The notes beneath the pieces are model-generated. The model did no database searches and was not told the DNA's origin. It worked only from the letters and a program-made list of their open reading frames with translations. DNA of 64,000 nt. Source: Anaerolineaceae bacterium (GTDB lineage Bacteria; Chloroflexota; Anaerolineae; Anaerolineales; UBA11657). Positions 1 to 7,566 of the stretch are shown one piece after another. Both the position numbers and the translations under genes were made by a program. Within the stretch, counting starts at the first letter, position 1, and every line of letters begins with the position of its first letter. Location: NCBI GenBank assembly GCA_003569365.1, contig BGOS01000006.1, positions 62,001 through 126,000 of the forward strand, given 5' to 3'.

Positions 1-452
1 ATCACACCACCGGCCCGGAAATCATTGCGCAAAGCAACGGCCAGGTCACGCACTTGGTGGCGGGCCTCGGAACTGCCGGCACCATGGTTGGCACCGGCCG
101 CTACCTCAAGCAATACAGCGCCGACATCGCACTTGTGGCGGTGCAGCCGGACGCAGCTTTCCACGGCATCGAAGGATGGAAGCACATGGCCAGCTCCATC
201 CAGCCGGGAATCTATGATGCGGCGCTGCCAGACAAGCAGGTTGCCGTTCGCACGGAAGATGCGCTGCTGGCCACACGCCGCTTGGCCAAAGAAGAGGGGT
301 TGTTCGTGGGAATATCGGCAGGCGCCGCCACTGTGGCAGCCCTGCAGCTGGCTGCCACAATGCAGGCTGGCCACATTGTCGTAATCTTCCCGGACAGCGG
401 CTACAAGTATCTGTCGGACCGCATGTGGCAGCCGCAGCCGGCCGGCCTATGA
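1..452 (+). CDS. cysM: Cysteine synthase, CysM/CysK type (3' part only)
   Basis: This is the C-terminal part of a PLP-dependent beta-replacement enzyme that makes cysteine from an activated serine and a sulfur donor. The reading frame is open from base 3, so the start lies before the window. The first residues, HTTGPEI, followed by LVAGLGTAGTMVGTGRYLK and later FVGISAGA, are the PLP-phosphate and substrate-binding segments of the family; the SDSGYKYLS-like end is typical too. The stop TGA overlaps the ATG of the JAMM gene (ATGA, 449-452). The neighbours (JAMM peptidase, small carrier, MoeZ) suggest the CysM branch that takes sulfur from a protein thiocarboxylate. That preference is inferred from context, because the CysM/CysK-discriminating N-terminal half is not visible. 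Confidence 0.9.
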   Translation, partial: HTTGPEIIAQSNGQVTHLVAGLGTAGTMVGTGRYLKQYSADIALVAVQPDAAFHGIEGWKHMASSIQPGIYDAALPDKQVAVRTEDALLATRRLAKEEGLFVGISAGAATVAALQLAATMQAGHIVVIFPDSGYKYLSDRMWQPQPAGL

Positions 453-913
453 ACCTTTACATCGAAACTGCGTTGTACAGGCAAATCACTGCGCATCTGT
501 GCGCTGCCTACCCCAAGGAGGCTGCCGGCCTGCTGCTGGGCAATGCCGCTGATGGCAGCTGGCACGCCACCCGCATGCTACCCCTCACCAACAAGTTTGC
601 GCACGCAGAGCAATACCACCGCTACCTCATCACTGCTGAGGACATGCTCGAGGGCGAAGACCACGCCGCAACCTTTGGCTTGGACGTCGTCGGTGTTTTT
701 CACTCGCATCCGGACTCAGCGCCACAGCCTTCCGATTACGATTGCCAGCACGCACTGCCCTGGTACCTGTACTTGATCGTGAGCATTGCAGCGGGCGAGC
801 CCGCCGGTGCCCGCGCGTGGCAGCTGCGCGAAGACCGGTCTGATTTCAACGAGGCTGTGCTTGCGATTGGCCCAGCCGTGCCCGCCAGGCCAAACAGCAG
901 CACCTTCGAGTAA
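449..913 (+). CDS. mec: JAMM/M67 metallopeptidase (Mec+-like)
   Basis: A 154-residue single-domain JAMM (Mov34/MPN) zinc protease. All expected catalytic residues are visible: E24 in PKEAAGLLLG, H85 and H87 in HSHP, S95 and D98 in PSDYD. In actinobacteria the relative Mec+ removes cysteine from the carrier CysO after CysM has built it; in the Qbs system a relative trims the carrier C-terminus before activation. I place the start at ATG 449, overlapping the stop of cysM, rather than at an upstream in-frame GTG (425), because the ATG gives the normal family N-terminus. It lies between cysM and the carrier gene, so one operon is likely. Either hydrolysis of a carrier-cysteine adduct, pro-carrier trimming, or both is possible here. 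Confidence 0.88.
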   Translation: MNLYIETALYRQITAHLCAAYPKEAAGLLLGNAADGSWHATRMLPLTNKFAHAEQYHRYLITAEDMLEGEDHAATFGLDVVGVFHSHPDSAPQPSDYDCQHALPWYLYLIVSIAAGEPAGARAWQLREDRSDFNEAVLAIGPAVPARPNSSTFE

Positions 914-935
914 ACAATTAATAACTGGAGCATCT

Positions 936-1253
936 ATGCCAACCATTCGAATTCCAACTCCCTTGCGGCCGTTCACTGGCGGTGCCACAGAAGTCGCAAT
1001 CACCGGCGCCACAGTGGCGGACGCAATGCACGACCTCACCGCGCAGCACCCGCAACTGCAGCAGCACTTGTATGGCGCTGATGGCGAGTTGCGCGCCTTC
1101 GTCAACATCTTTCTGGAGAGTGAGGATGTGCGCCACCTGCAGGGCATAGCCACACCGCTGCCAGCCGGCGCACGCCTGCGCATTGTGCCTTCGGTTGCCG
1201 GCGGCAAAAGAAGCCAGCGCGCAGCCACGCAGTTGGCTGCCGGCTGCTGTTAG
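936..1253 (+). CDS. cysO: MoaD/ThiS-family sulfur carrier with C-terminal tail (CysO-like)
   Basis: A 105-residue ubiquitin-like beta-grasp protein. The family ends in a flexible Gly-Gly that an E1-like enzyme adenylates and converts to a thiocarboxylate. Here the Gly-Gly is at residues 89-90 (VPSVAGG) but is followed by 15 more residues, KRSQRAATQLAAGCC. An exposed C-terminal glycine is required for activation, so the tail would have to be cut off first; the JAMM protease just upstream is the obvious candidate. The stop codon is clean and the tail is in frame with no doubtful base run. Size and the IPTPLRP N-terminus resemble CysO and MoaD. Start ATG 936 has a weak ribosome site (ctggag) upstream. 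Substrate, cysteine or molybdopterin, is inferred from neighbours. Confidence 0.85.
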   Translation: MPTIRIPTPLRPFTGGATEVAITGATVADAMHDLTAQHPQLQQHLYGADGELRAFVNIFLESEDVRHLQGIATPLPAGARLRIVPSVAGGKRSQRAATQLAAGCC

Positions 1254-1355
1254 GCGCACAAGTGTTCGGGCAATTCAGATAAAATCTTTTCTAAGCATTG
1301 CGGGCTGGCTGTCAATCTTGCAACCCGCATCAACATATCAGGAGTAATACAACGC

Positions 1356-2207
1356 ATGACAAATGAATACGCACAACCAGACGCATTGGTGTCAACTCAG
1401 TGGGTGGCCGACAACCTGCATACTTCCAATGTACGCATCGTGGAGTCCGACGAGGACTTGCTGCTCTACGGACAGGGCCATGTGCCCGGATCAATCATGA
1501 TCGACTGGGTGAATGATCTCAATGACCGCATCCGGCGTGACTATCTGGATCGCGAAGGCTTCGAAGCACTCTGCCGCCGCAACGGAATTGGCAACGACAC
1601 CACGGTTGTCTTCTACGGCGACAAAAGCAACTGGTGGGCCTGCTACGCGCTTTGGGTGTTTCGGCTTTACGGCCACCAGCATGTGCGCATCATGAACGGC
1701 GGCCGCAAAAAATGGGCAGATGAAGGCCGCGAAATGACCAAACAGGTACCCGCCTACCCGGCTTCCAATTACAAAGCGCAGGCGCGCACAGATTACAAAA
1801 TTCGCGCCTTCCGTGAACAGGTAATGGAGCATGTGCGCGCCGGCCTGCCGCTGGTGGATGTGCGCTCACCCAAGGAGTACACCGGCGAGATGATGCACAT
1901 GGAAGCGTATCCGCAAGAAGGCGCACTGCGCGGCGGCCATATCCCCGGCGCGCGCAGCATTCCGTGGGCGCGCGCAGCCAACGATGACGGCACTTTCAAG
2001 AGCGCCGTTGAGCTGCGCCAGATATACGAAGTGGAACAGCATTTAGCGCCAGACCAAAATGTGGTGGCGTATTGCCGCATCGGTGAGCGCTCCTCGCACA
2101 CCTGGTTTGTGCTCACTTACCTGCTCGGCTATCCCAGCGTGCGCAACTACGACGGCTCGTGGACCGAATGGGGCAACCTTGTGGGCGCGCCAATTGAACG
2201 GCCGTGA
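1356..2207 (+). CDS. sseA: Two-domain rhodanese, thiosulfate sulfurtransferase
   Basis: A 283-residue tandem rhodanese. The N-terminal domain (about residues 8-130) is structural, and the C-terminal domain (about 150-278) holds the active loop CRIGERS with the persulfide-forming cysteine. Such enzymes move sulfane sulfur from thiosulfate or 3-mercaptopyruvate to an acceptor. A good ribosome site, AGGAG at 1340-1344, precedes ATG 1356. It lies between the carrier gene and moeZ on the same strand, with about 100 bases on each side, so it could share the transcript or have its own promoter; a -10-like TAAAAT is at 1280-1285. It probably supplies sulfur to the MoeZ rhodanese or the carrier, which is inference from position. 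Confidence 0.92.
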   Translation: MTNEYAQPDALVSTQWVADNLHTSNVRIVESDEDLLLYGQGHVPGSIMIDWVNDLNDRIRRDYLDREGFEALCRRNGIGNDTTVVFYGDKSNWWACYALWVFRLYGHQHVRIMNGGRKKWADEGREMTKQVPAYPASNYKAQARTDYKIRAFREQVMEHVRAGLPLVDVRSPKEYTGEMMHMEAYPQEGALRGGHIPGARSIPWARAANDDGTFKSAVELRQIYEVEQHLAPDQNVVAYCRIGERSSHTWFVLTYLLGYPSVRNYDGSWTEWGNLVGAPIERP

Positions 2208-2298
2208 ACAACCAACCTGCCCTGCGCCTGCGCACTAAAGTGACTCTGCAGCTACCACCTAATCAGTTGCAGCCGACCGATTACACAGCGAGGACAGA

Positions 2299-3486
2299 AT
2301 GATTCGCATTTCAAGTGCCGTGGATCCCGCCACTCTTGTGCTGAGCAATGAAGAGATCCGGCGCTACTCACGCCACTTAATCATGCCGGAGGTTACGCTT
2401 ACCGGGCAGCAGCGCCTCAAAGCTGCCAGTGTGCTGTGCATCGGCACGGGCGGGCTGGGTTCGCCAGTGGCTCTGTATCTGGCAGCCGCCGGCGTGGGGC
2501 GCATCGGGCTGGTGGATTACGACGTCGTCGAGTCGCACAACCTGCAGCGCCAGGTGATACACGGCACAGCGCAAATTGGCGTGCTCAAGGTTGAGTCGGC
2601 GCGCCAGCGCTTGCTGGACCTCAATCCAGACATCGAAGTAATCACGCACAACGAAATCTTTTCGTCCGCAAACGCCATGCAGCTTGCGCAGCCCTACGAT
2701 ATTTTGATCGACGGCACGGACAACTTTCCAACGCGCTATCTTGTAAATGATGTGTGCGTACTCTTGGACAAACCCAATGTGTATGGCAGCATTTTCCGTT
2801 TTGAGGGGCAGGTGTCCGTCTTTTGGGCAAAGCACGGCCCGTGCTACCGCTGCCTGTTCCCCGCGCCACCGCCTCCGGGGCTGGTGCCCTCTTGCGCAGA
2901 GGGCGGCGTGCTGGGCGTACTGCCCGGCACGGTGGGCACGCTGCAGGCCAGCGAAGCCATCAAGCTGATCCTTGGCATCGGCGAACCGCTGCTTGGGCGC
3001 CTGCTGCTGTACGACGCGCTTGCGATGACAATGGAAGAAGTGAAGCTGCGAAAGAATCCGGACTGTGTCATTTGCGGGCCGCATCCCACCGTCACCGCAC
3101 TGATCGATTACGAGCAATTCTGTGGCATGCCCGCCCACGACCAGGGTGCGGCGCAAACAACGAGCAGCGTGCCCGAGCTCACAGTCCAGGAATTGAAGGC
3201 CATGCTGGATGCCCACCGCCCGCTGCACATTATTGATGTGCGCGAGCCGCACGAGTGGCAAATTGTGCGGCTGGAACAGGCAAAGCTCATTCCCCTTGGG
3301 GACCTGCAAGCGCACCTTTCCGAGCTGGACAGCACTGCGGATCATGTGGTGCTCTGCCGCTCCGGGGCGCGCAGCGCAAAAGCTGTGGAGTTGCTGCTTG
3401 CCTCTGGAATCAAGCGCGTGAAGAATTTGAAGGGCGGCATTCTTGCCTGGGCCCGCGAAGTGGACACCACGCTGCCGCTGTACTAA
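2299..3486 (+). CDS. moeZ: MoeZ/MoeB-like E1 adenylyltransferase with C-terminal rhodanese
   Basis: A 395-residue fusion. Residues about 15-265 are a ThiF/MoeB adenylating domain with the nucleotide-binding GTGGLGSP loop, the conserved D in LIDGTDNF, and zinc-binding cysteine pairs (CYRC and CVIC). Residues about 290-395 are a rhodanese domain with active loop CRSGARS. Family members adenylate the C-terminal glycine of MoaD, ThiS or CysO and then transfer sulfur from the rhodanese cysteine to make the thiocarboxylate. The start ATG 2299 follows a GAGGA ribosome site. Downstream of the JAMM, carrier and CysM genes, this completes a thiocarboxylate route to cysteine. Acting also on a molybdopterin or thiamine carrier cannot be excluded. 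Confidence 0.93.
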   Translation: MIRISSAVDPATLVLSNEEIRRYSRHLIMPEVTLTGQQRLKAASVLCIGTGGLGSPVALYLAAAGVGRIGLVDYDVVESHNLQRQVIHGTAQIGVLKVESARQRLLDLNPDIEVITHNEIFSSANAMQLAQPYDILIDGTDNFPTRYLVNDVCVLLDKPNVYGSIFRFEGQVSVFWAKHGPCYRCLFPAPPPPGLVPSCAEGGVLGVLPGTVGTLQASEAIKLILGIGEPLLGRLLLYDALAMTMEEVKLRKNPDCVICGPHPTVTALIDYEQFCGMPAHDQGAAQTTSSVPELTVQELKAMLDAHRPLHIIDVREPHEWQIVRLEQAKLIPLGDLQAHLSELDSTADHVVLCRSGARSAKAVELLLASGIKRVKNLKGGILAWAREVDTTLPLY

Positions 3487-3565
3487 ACCACGGTTAAGGA
3501 TCCTGCGCGGAAGCCGATACCCATCGTGAGATGGACGGCTGTCCGCCGGGTCCGCACCAGGCAAA

Positions 3566-3597
3566 CGCCCCGCATTTCTGCGGGGCGTGTTTGTTTT
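3566..3597 (+). terminator. Rho-independent terminator after moeZ
   Basis: An 8-bp perfect GC stem, CGCCCCGC (3566-3573) with GCGGGGCG (3580-3587), 6-base loop, then a T-rich run to 3597. It lies 80 bases after the moeZ stop. It ends only 11 bases before the best start codon of the next gene, which is unusual. Confidence 0.75.
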
Positions 3598-3608
3598 GGC
3601 GCGCACTG

Positions 3609-4427
3609 ATGCGAATGTTAGCCGGCGCACTGATCGCCGCTGCCACATTCACCCAGACTGGTACTGCGCTTGCCGCTGAGCCGGTTGTGCATATTGTGCA
3701 ACCCGGTGAGAGCCTGTACGCAATTGGCATGCAGTACGGCGTATCGTGGGTCAAAATCAGCGGGCTCAACCGCCTCGCCAGCGATCGCATTCGGGCAGGG
3801 CAGCGCCTTTACATCCCGCTGGTAGGGCCGATAGCAGCGCGATCTGCAGCACCAGCCGCCCCGCCCTTCAACGGCATTTCTTACACGGTCCGCGCCGGCG
3901 ACACGCTGGGCCAAATTTCACAACAATTGGGCACGTCGATCCCTGACCTGATGCGCCTGAACCAGCTTTCCAACGGCAATCGAATTTTTCCCGGCCAGGT
4001 ATTACGTACAACCTTGGAGGAAGTGAGCCTTGATGCCACAGCGCCCGGCGCCCGGCGCATCTTAATCAGCATTTCAGAGCAGCGCCTAAGTGCTTTTGCG
4101 GGTGATCAGTTGCTGCGCAAGTGGCCGGTCAGCACTGGCATCAAAGACCGCGAGACAATGCCGGGCAGTTACTCCGTGCTGACCAAAATGCCCAATGCCT
4201 ACGCCAGCCAGTGGGACCTGCAAATGCCAAACTGGCTAGGCATCTATTGGGCGGGAACTGCGCAAAATGGAATTCACGCGCTGCCCATTCTTTCCAACGG
4301 CGAACGCTTATGGGGTGGCGTGCTCGGCAGCCCGGCATCCTACGGCTGCATTGTGCTCGGCATCCGCGAGGCGGAAGCACTCTATAACTGGGCAGAGGTC
4401 GGAACTACCGTCACAATCACACGCTGA
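3609..4427 (+). CDS. LysM L,D-transpeptidase (YkuD fold), exported
   Basis: A 272-residue exported peptidoglycan enzyme. A signal peptide (residues 1-22, ending TALAA) is followed by two LysM glycan-binding domains (about 25-70 and 92-137) and a YkuD L,D-transpeptidase domain (about 145-272). The catalytic cysteine is C247 in SPASYGC, with the upstream GIHALP histidine; the usual SHGC has Tyr in place of His. Members form 3-3 cross-links in peptidoglycan or anchor proteins. I chose ATG 3609 because it opens the signal peptide; an in-frame ATG at 3531 would add 26 residues that pass through the terminator hairpin and look non-coding. With mreB and the class A PBP elsewhere in the window, it indicates a peptidoglycan wall. 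Confidence 0.88.
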   Translation: MRMLAGALIAAATFTQTGTALAAEPVVHIVQPGESLYAIGMQYGVSWVKISGLNRLASDRIRAGQRLYIPLVGPIAARSAAPAAPPFNGISYTVRAGDTLGQISQQLGTSIPDLMRLNQLSNGNRIFPGQVLRTTLEEVSLDATAPGARRILISISEQRLSAFAGDQLLRKWPVSTGIKDRETMPGSYSVLTKMPNAYASQWDLQMPNWLGIYWAGTAQNGIHALPILSNGERLWGGVLGSPASYGCIVLGIREAEALYNWAEVGTTVTITR

Positions 4428-4458
4428 TTTAAATAAGTGGCGGTGCGCCTGCATGTGA

Positions 4459-4464
4459 TATAAA
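4459..4464 (+). promoter_or_regulatory. -10-like element upstream of fabF
   Basis: TATAAA lies 53 bases before the fabF start. No convincing -35 is seen, so this is only a candidate. A ribosome-site-like ATGGAGA at 4501-4507 precedes the ATG at 4518. Confidence 0.35.
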
Positions 4465-4517
4465 TTACGGGTGCCAGCCAGCGTCGGGCTGAATATTTTT
4501 ATGGAGACCAGCCCGCA

Positions 4518-5753
4518 ATGCGCAGAGTAGTAGTCACAGGCTATGGCACAGTAAACCCGCTGGGGCTCTCGGCCCGCGAGACGTGGGAAAACTGCCGCAA
4601 TGGCGTCAGCGGCGTTGGCCGCATCACCCTGTTTGACACTACCCAATACCTCGTCAAGATCGCCTGCGAGGTAAAGAACTTTGACCCAAGCCGGTACATG
4701 GAGCCAGCCGAAGCCCGCCGGCGCGACCGCTGCCAGCAATTTTCCACCGCTGCCGCGAAGGAAGCTGTTGCCCATTCTGGCTTGGCTGCCACCGACGAGA
4801 GTGCGGGGCGCATTGCCGTGATGATGAGCTCGGCTATTGGCGGACTGATCAGCCTTGAAACCGCTACTCACACCACGAAGGATCCCGGCCCGCGGCGGGT
4901 CAACCCGTTCACAATCCCGATGCTGATGCCCAACGGCCCAAGTGGTTTGATCGCAATCGATCATGGCTTCAAGGGGCCGGCATTCTCGGTTGCTTCTGCC
5001 TGCGCCTCCAGCTCCGACGGCATTGGCACGGCGTGGCAAATGATCCGCGCCGGCATAGCAGATGCTGCAATTGCCGGCGGCACAGAAGCCACCATTTGCA
5101 GCGTCGGCATTGCAGCGTTTGACCGGCTTGGCGCACTCAGCCGGCGCAATGACGACTATTCCATGACTCCGCAGCCCTTTGACAAAAATCGCGACGGGCT
5201 GGTGATGGGCGAAGGCGCAGCAGCGCTTGTGCTTGAGGAGCTGGAGTTTGCGCAGCGGCGCGGCGCAAACATTCTGGCGGAACTAGCCGGCTACGCAGCC
5301 ACCGCTGACTCGTTTCACATCACTGCGCCACACGCCACTGGCGTTGGCGGCGCGGCTGCAATGGCGCAGGCGCTGGATAGCGCCGGGCTGAACCCGGACC
5401 AGGTGGACTACATCAACGCACACGGCACTGCCACGCTGCTGAACGACCTCGCTGAAACACGCGCTATCAACTCTGCGTTCGGCTCCCATGCGCTGCACAT
5501 TCCCGTGTCCTCCACAAAATCGATGACCGGCCACATGATGGGCGCGACCGGCGCGTTAGAAGCCATCTTCTGCATTCAAGCCATTCGTGAGGGCGTCGTG
5601 CCGCCAACTATTCACTACACCGAGCGCGACCCGGAATGCAATCTGGATTACGTGCCCAACGTTGCGCGCGCGCAGCCGGTGGCGGTAACCCTCAGCAACT
5701 CCTTCGGGTTTGGCGGACACAACTCCGTGCTGGTGTTCAAACGATTTAGCTGA
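4518..5753 (+). CDS. fabF: 3-oxoacyl-[acyl-carrier-protein] synthase II
   Basis: A 411-residue ketosynthase that extends the acyl chain in type II fatty acid synthesis by condensing malonyl-ACP with acyl-ACP. The nucleophile cysteine is in ASACASSSDG; the two active histidines are in NAHGTAT and KSMTGHMMGATG; FGFGGHN is at the C-terminus. Length is normal for FabF. Its TGA shares a base with the ATG of rnc (TGATG, 5751-5755), so the two are translationally coupled. No acpP or fabG lies next to it in this window. The fabF-rnc pairing is common in bacteria, where acpP often precedes them. Confidence 0.95.
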   Translation: MRRVVVTGYGTVNPLGLSARETWENCRNGVSGVGRITLFDTTQYLVKIACEVKNFDPSRYMEPAEARRRDRCQQFSTAAAKEAVAHSGLAATDESAGRIAVMMSSAIGGLISLETATHTTKDPGPRRVNPFTIPMLMPNGPSGLIAIDHGFKGPAFSVASACASSSDGIGTAWQMIRAGIADAAIAGGTEATICSVGIAAFDRLGALSRRNDDYSMTPQPFDKNRDGLVMGEGAAALVLEELEFAQRRGANILAELAGYAATADSFHITAPHATGVGGAAAMAQALDSAGLNPDQVDYINAHGTATLLNDLAETRAINSAFGSHALHIPVSSTKSMTGHMMGATGALEAIFCIQAIREGVVPPTIHYTERDPECNLDYVPNVARAQPVAVTLSNSFGFGGHNSVLVFKRFS

Positions 5754-6486
5754 TGGACTTCAACCAGCTGCAAGCCCGCCTGGGCATGCAGTTTCAAATC
5801 CGGCGCTGCTAGAACAAGCGCTGACGCATAGCTCCTATCGCAACGAAAATCCCGCTTGCAAAGCTGACAACGAACGGCTGGAATTTTTGGGGGACGCGGT
5901 GCTCGATCTGGTGACTGCGCGCTATTTGTACACGCACCACCCCGCACTGCATGAGGGCGAGCTGACGCGCTTGCGCGCCGCATTGGTGCGCACCGAGCAG
6001 CTGGCGGAACTGGCCAGAAGCTATGAGCTGGGAAAGGCGCTGCGCGTGGGTCGCGGCGAAGCTGAGACTGGCGGCAGAGCGCGAGACACTTTGCTATGTT
6101 GTGCATTTGAGGCAATTCTCGGCGCGCTCTATCTGGACTCCGGTGAAGCGGCCGTGTGTGCATGGCTGGAGCCACTGCTCGAGCAACAATCGGCAATTAT
6201 TCTGGAGCGCCAGGAACACATTGACAGCAAGAGTGAGCTGCAAGAGTGGGCGCAAGCCAACGGTGGCGCCACGCCCGTTTACACCACTATTGACGAGCAA
6301 GGCCCGGACCATGCCAAGCAGTTCACGGTGCAAGTTCTGATTGGCGGCAAGCCGCACGGCACCGGCAGCGGGCGCAGCAAACAGGCAGCAGCTCAGGCTG
6401 CTGCGCAGGCTGCCCTGCACGCGCTGGTTCCAGACAGCAGACCCACCCAAACTCCGCCCACTACTGCAGCCAGCAGCAGCCGGTGA
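5753..6486 (+). CDS. rnc: Ribonuclease III, frame broken near the N-terminus
   Basis: The enzyme cleaves double-stranded RNA in rRNA maturation and decay. The catalytic domain has the signature ERLEFLGDAVLD and the C-terminal dsRNA-binding domain runs from DSKSELQEW to AAQAALHAL. The natural start is ATG 5753, coupled to fabF. It reads MDFNQLQARLGMQFQ and then hits a stop at 5810. The family sequence resumes one frame over as NPALLEQALTHSSYRNE from AAT 5797. One missing A in the run at 5796-5798 (CAA AAT read as CAAAT) would join the halves exactly. The only in-frame alternative start is a TTG (5710) inside fabF, giving a non-homologous N-terminus. A real frameshift cannot be excluded. Its TGA overlaps the GTG start of the next gene. 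Confidence 0.88.
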
Positions 6487-7337
6487 CCGCGCGCCTGCTT
6501 GTAACGGGAGCCGCCGGTTATGTGGGCCGGCGCGTAGTACAGCTGGCTGCCAGCGCGGGCTACACGCACATGGTGCGCACCCACCACCGCACAATTCCGG
6601 AAGCGCAACTGGCGGGCACTCCCAACGCAGTGGACCTGTGTGATGCTGCACAGGTAGCCGCATGTTTTGAAGCCGTGCGGCCGCAAGTGGTGATCCATGC
6701 CGCGTGCTCCAACCGCTCTGAGGCGGCTATCGTGCCGAGCACAGAAAATATTTCGCGTGCCGCAGCCGCTGCCGGTGCACGCCTCGTGCATATTTCCAGC
6801 GACACCGTTCACGATGGCGAGCGCGCGCCGTATGACGAAGACGCGCCCACCGGCCCTTGCAACAGTTACGGGCGCGCGAAAGTGGAAGCCGAACAAGCCG
6901 TGCTAAGCCTGTGTCCGGCCGCAGTAATTGTGCGCACTTCGCTGGTGTTTGGCATCGACCCGCTGGATCACCAAACACGCTGGGTGGTGAACGACGCCCG
7001 CAGCGGCAAGCTGGTGCGGCTTTTCACCGACGAGTCGCGTTCGCCAACTTGGGTGGATACGCTGGCGCATGCGCTGCTGGAGCTGGGCAACATAGATTAC
7101 AGCGGCGTGCTAAATGTTGCCAGCCCGATATCGCTGAAGCGCTGGGACTTTGGCATGTTGATGTTTGATTTGCTTGGCATCAGTCCGGGGCCGAATGTGC
7201 AGCGCGCCCTGCTGGCGGACAGCGGCATGGAGCGCGCCCGTGACTTAACGCTGAATGTAAGCCGGGCGCAGTCTCTCTTGCAAACGCCGCTGCTTACGCC
7301 GCACCAGGCAGTGCAGAAAATTCGCGCGGGCAGCTAA
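6483..7337 (+). CDS. Extended SDR, NAD-dependent sugar epimerase / RmlD-like reductase
   Basis: A 284-residue Rossmann-fold dehydrogenase of the extended short-chain type. It has the nucleotide loop TGAAGYVG at residues 7-14, a HISSDTVHDG strand, and the catalytic Tyr-x-x-x-Lys in SYGRAKVEAE. The order of segments and the length match dTDP-4-dehydrorhamnose reductase and related sugar-nucleotide enzymes. The GTG start overlaps the rnc stop (GTGA), so it is co-translated with an RNA-processing gene. No sugar-pathway genes are nearby, so the substrate is unknown. It is followed 65 bases later by tRNA-Leu, with no clear terminator between. Confidence 0.8.
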   Translation: MTARLLVTGAAGYVGRRVVQLAASAGYTHMVRTHHRTIPEAQLAGTPNAVDLCDAAQVAACFEAVRPQVVIHAACSNRSEAAIVPSTENISRAAAAAGARLVHISSDTVHDGERAPYDEDAPTGPCNSYGRAKVEAEQAVLSLCPAAVIVRTSLVFGIDPLDHQTRWVVNDARSGKLVRLFTDESRSPTWVDTLAHALLELGNIDYSGVLNVASPISLKRWDFGMLMFDLLGISPGPNVQRALLADSGMERARDLTLNVSRAQSLLQTPLLTPHQAVQKIRAGS

Positions 7338-7402
7338 CAAAACCCTGCGCCACGCACGGCGCGCTTGACGCCGGCGCATGCGCAATTAAAATTGCAGCTC
7401 GG

Positions 7403-7485
7403 GGGGCAGTGGCGGAATCGGCAGACGCCGCAGACTTAAAATCTGCTGTCCATTGGACGTGTGGGTTCGAGTCCCACCTGCCCCA
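7403..7485 (+). tRNA. tRNA-Leu (anticodon UAA)
   Basis: Class II tRNA. Acceptor GGGGCAG (7403-7409) pairs with CTGCCCC (7478-7484), discriminator A 7485. Anticodon stem GCAGA/TCTGC (7430-7434, 7442-7446), anticodon TAA at 7437-7439. A long variable arm follows, and the T arm GTGGG-TTCGAGT-CCCAC is at 7461-7477. The 3' CCA is not encoded. Confidence 0.95.
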
Positions 7486-7566
7486 CTCTTTGCAAGCCGC
7501 CGGCCTTGGCGTTGCGCAGCGGTACCCACATCAAGCAGCGGCTGCAGGCCAGCCGCAGCGGCTGCC

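Noticed and set aside
2377-3648. A 423-codon open frame on the minus strand opposite moeZ
   Set aside because: It is antisense to a well-supported gene, has no family features and is explained by high-GC shadow frames.
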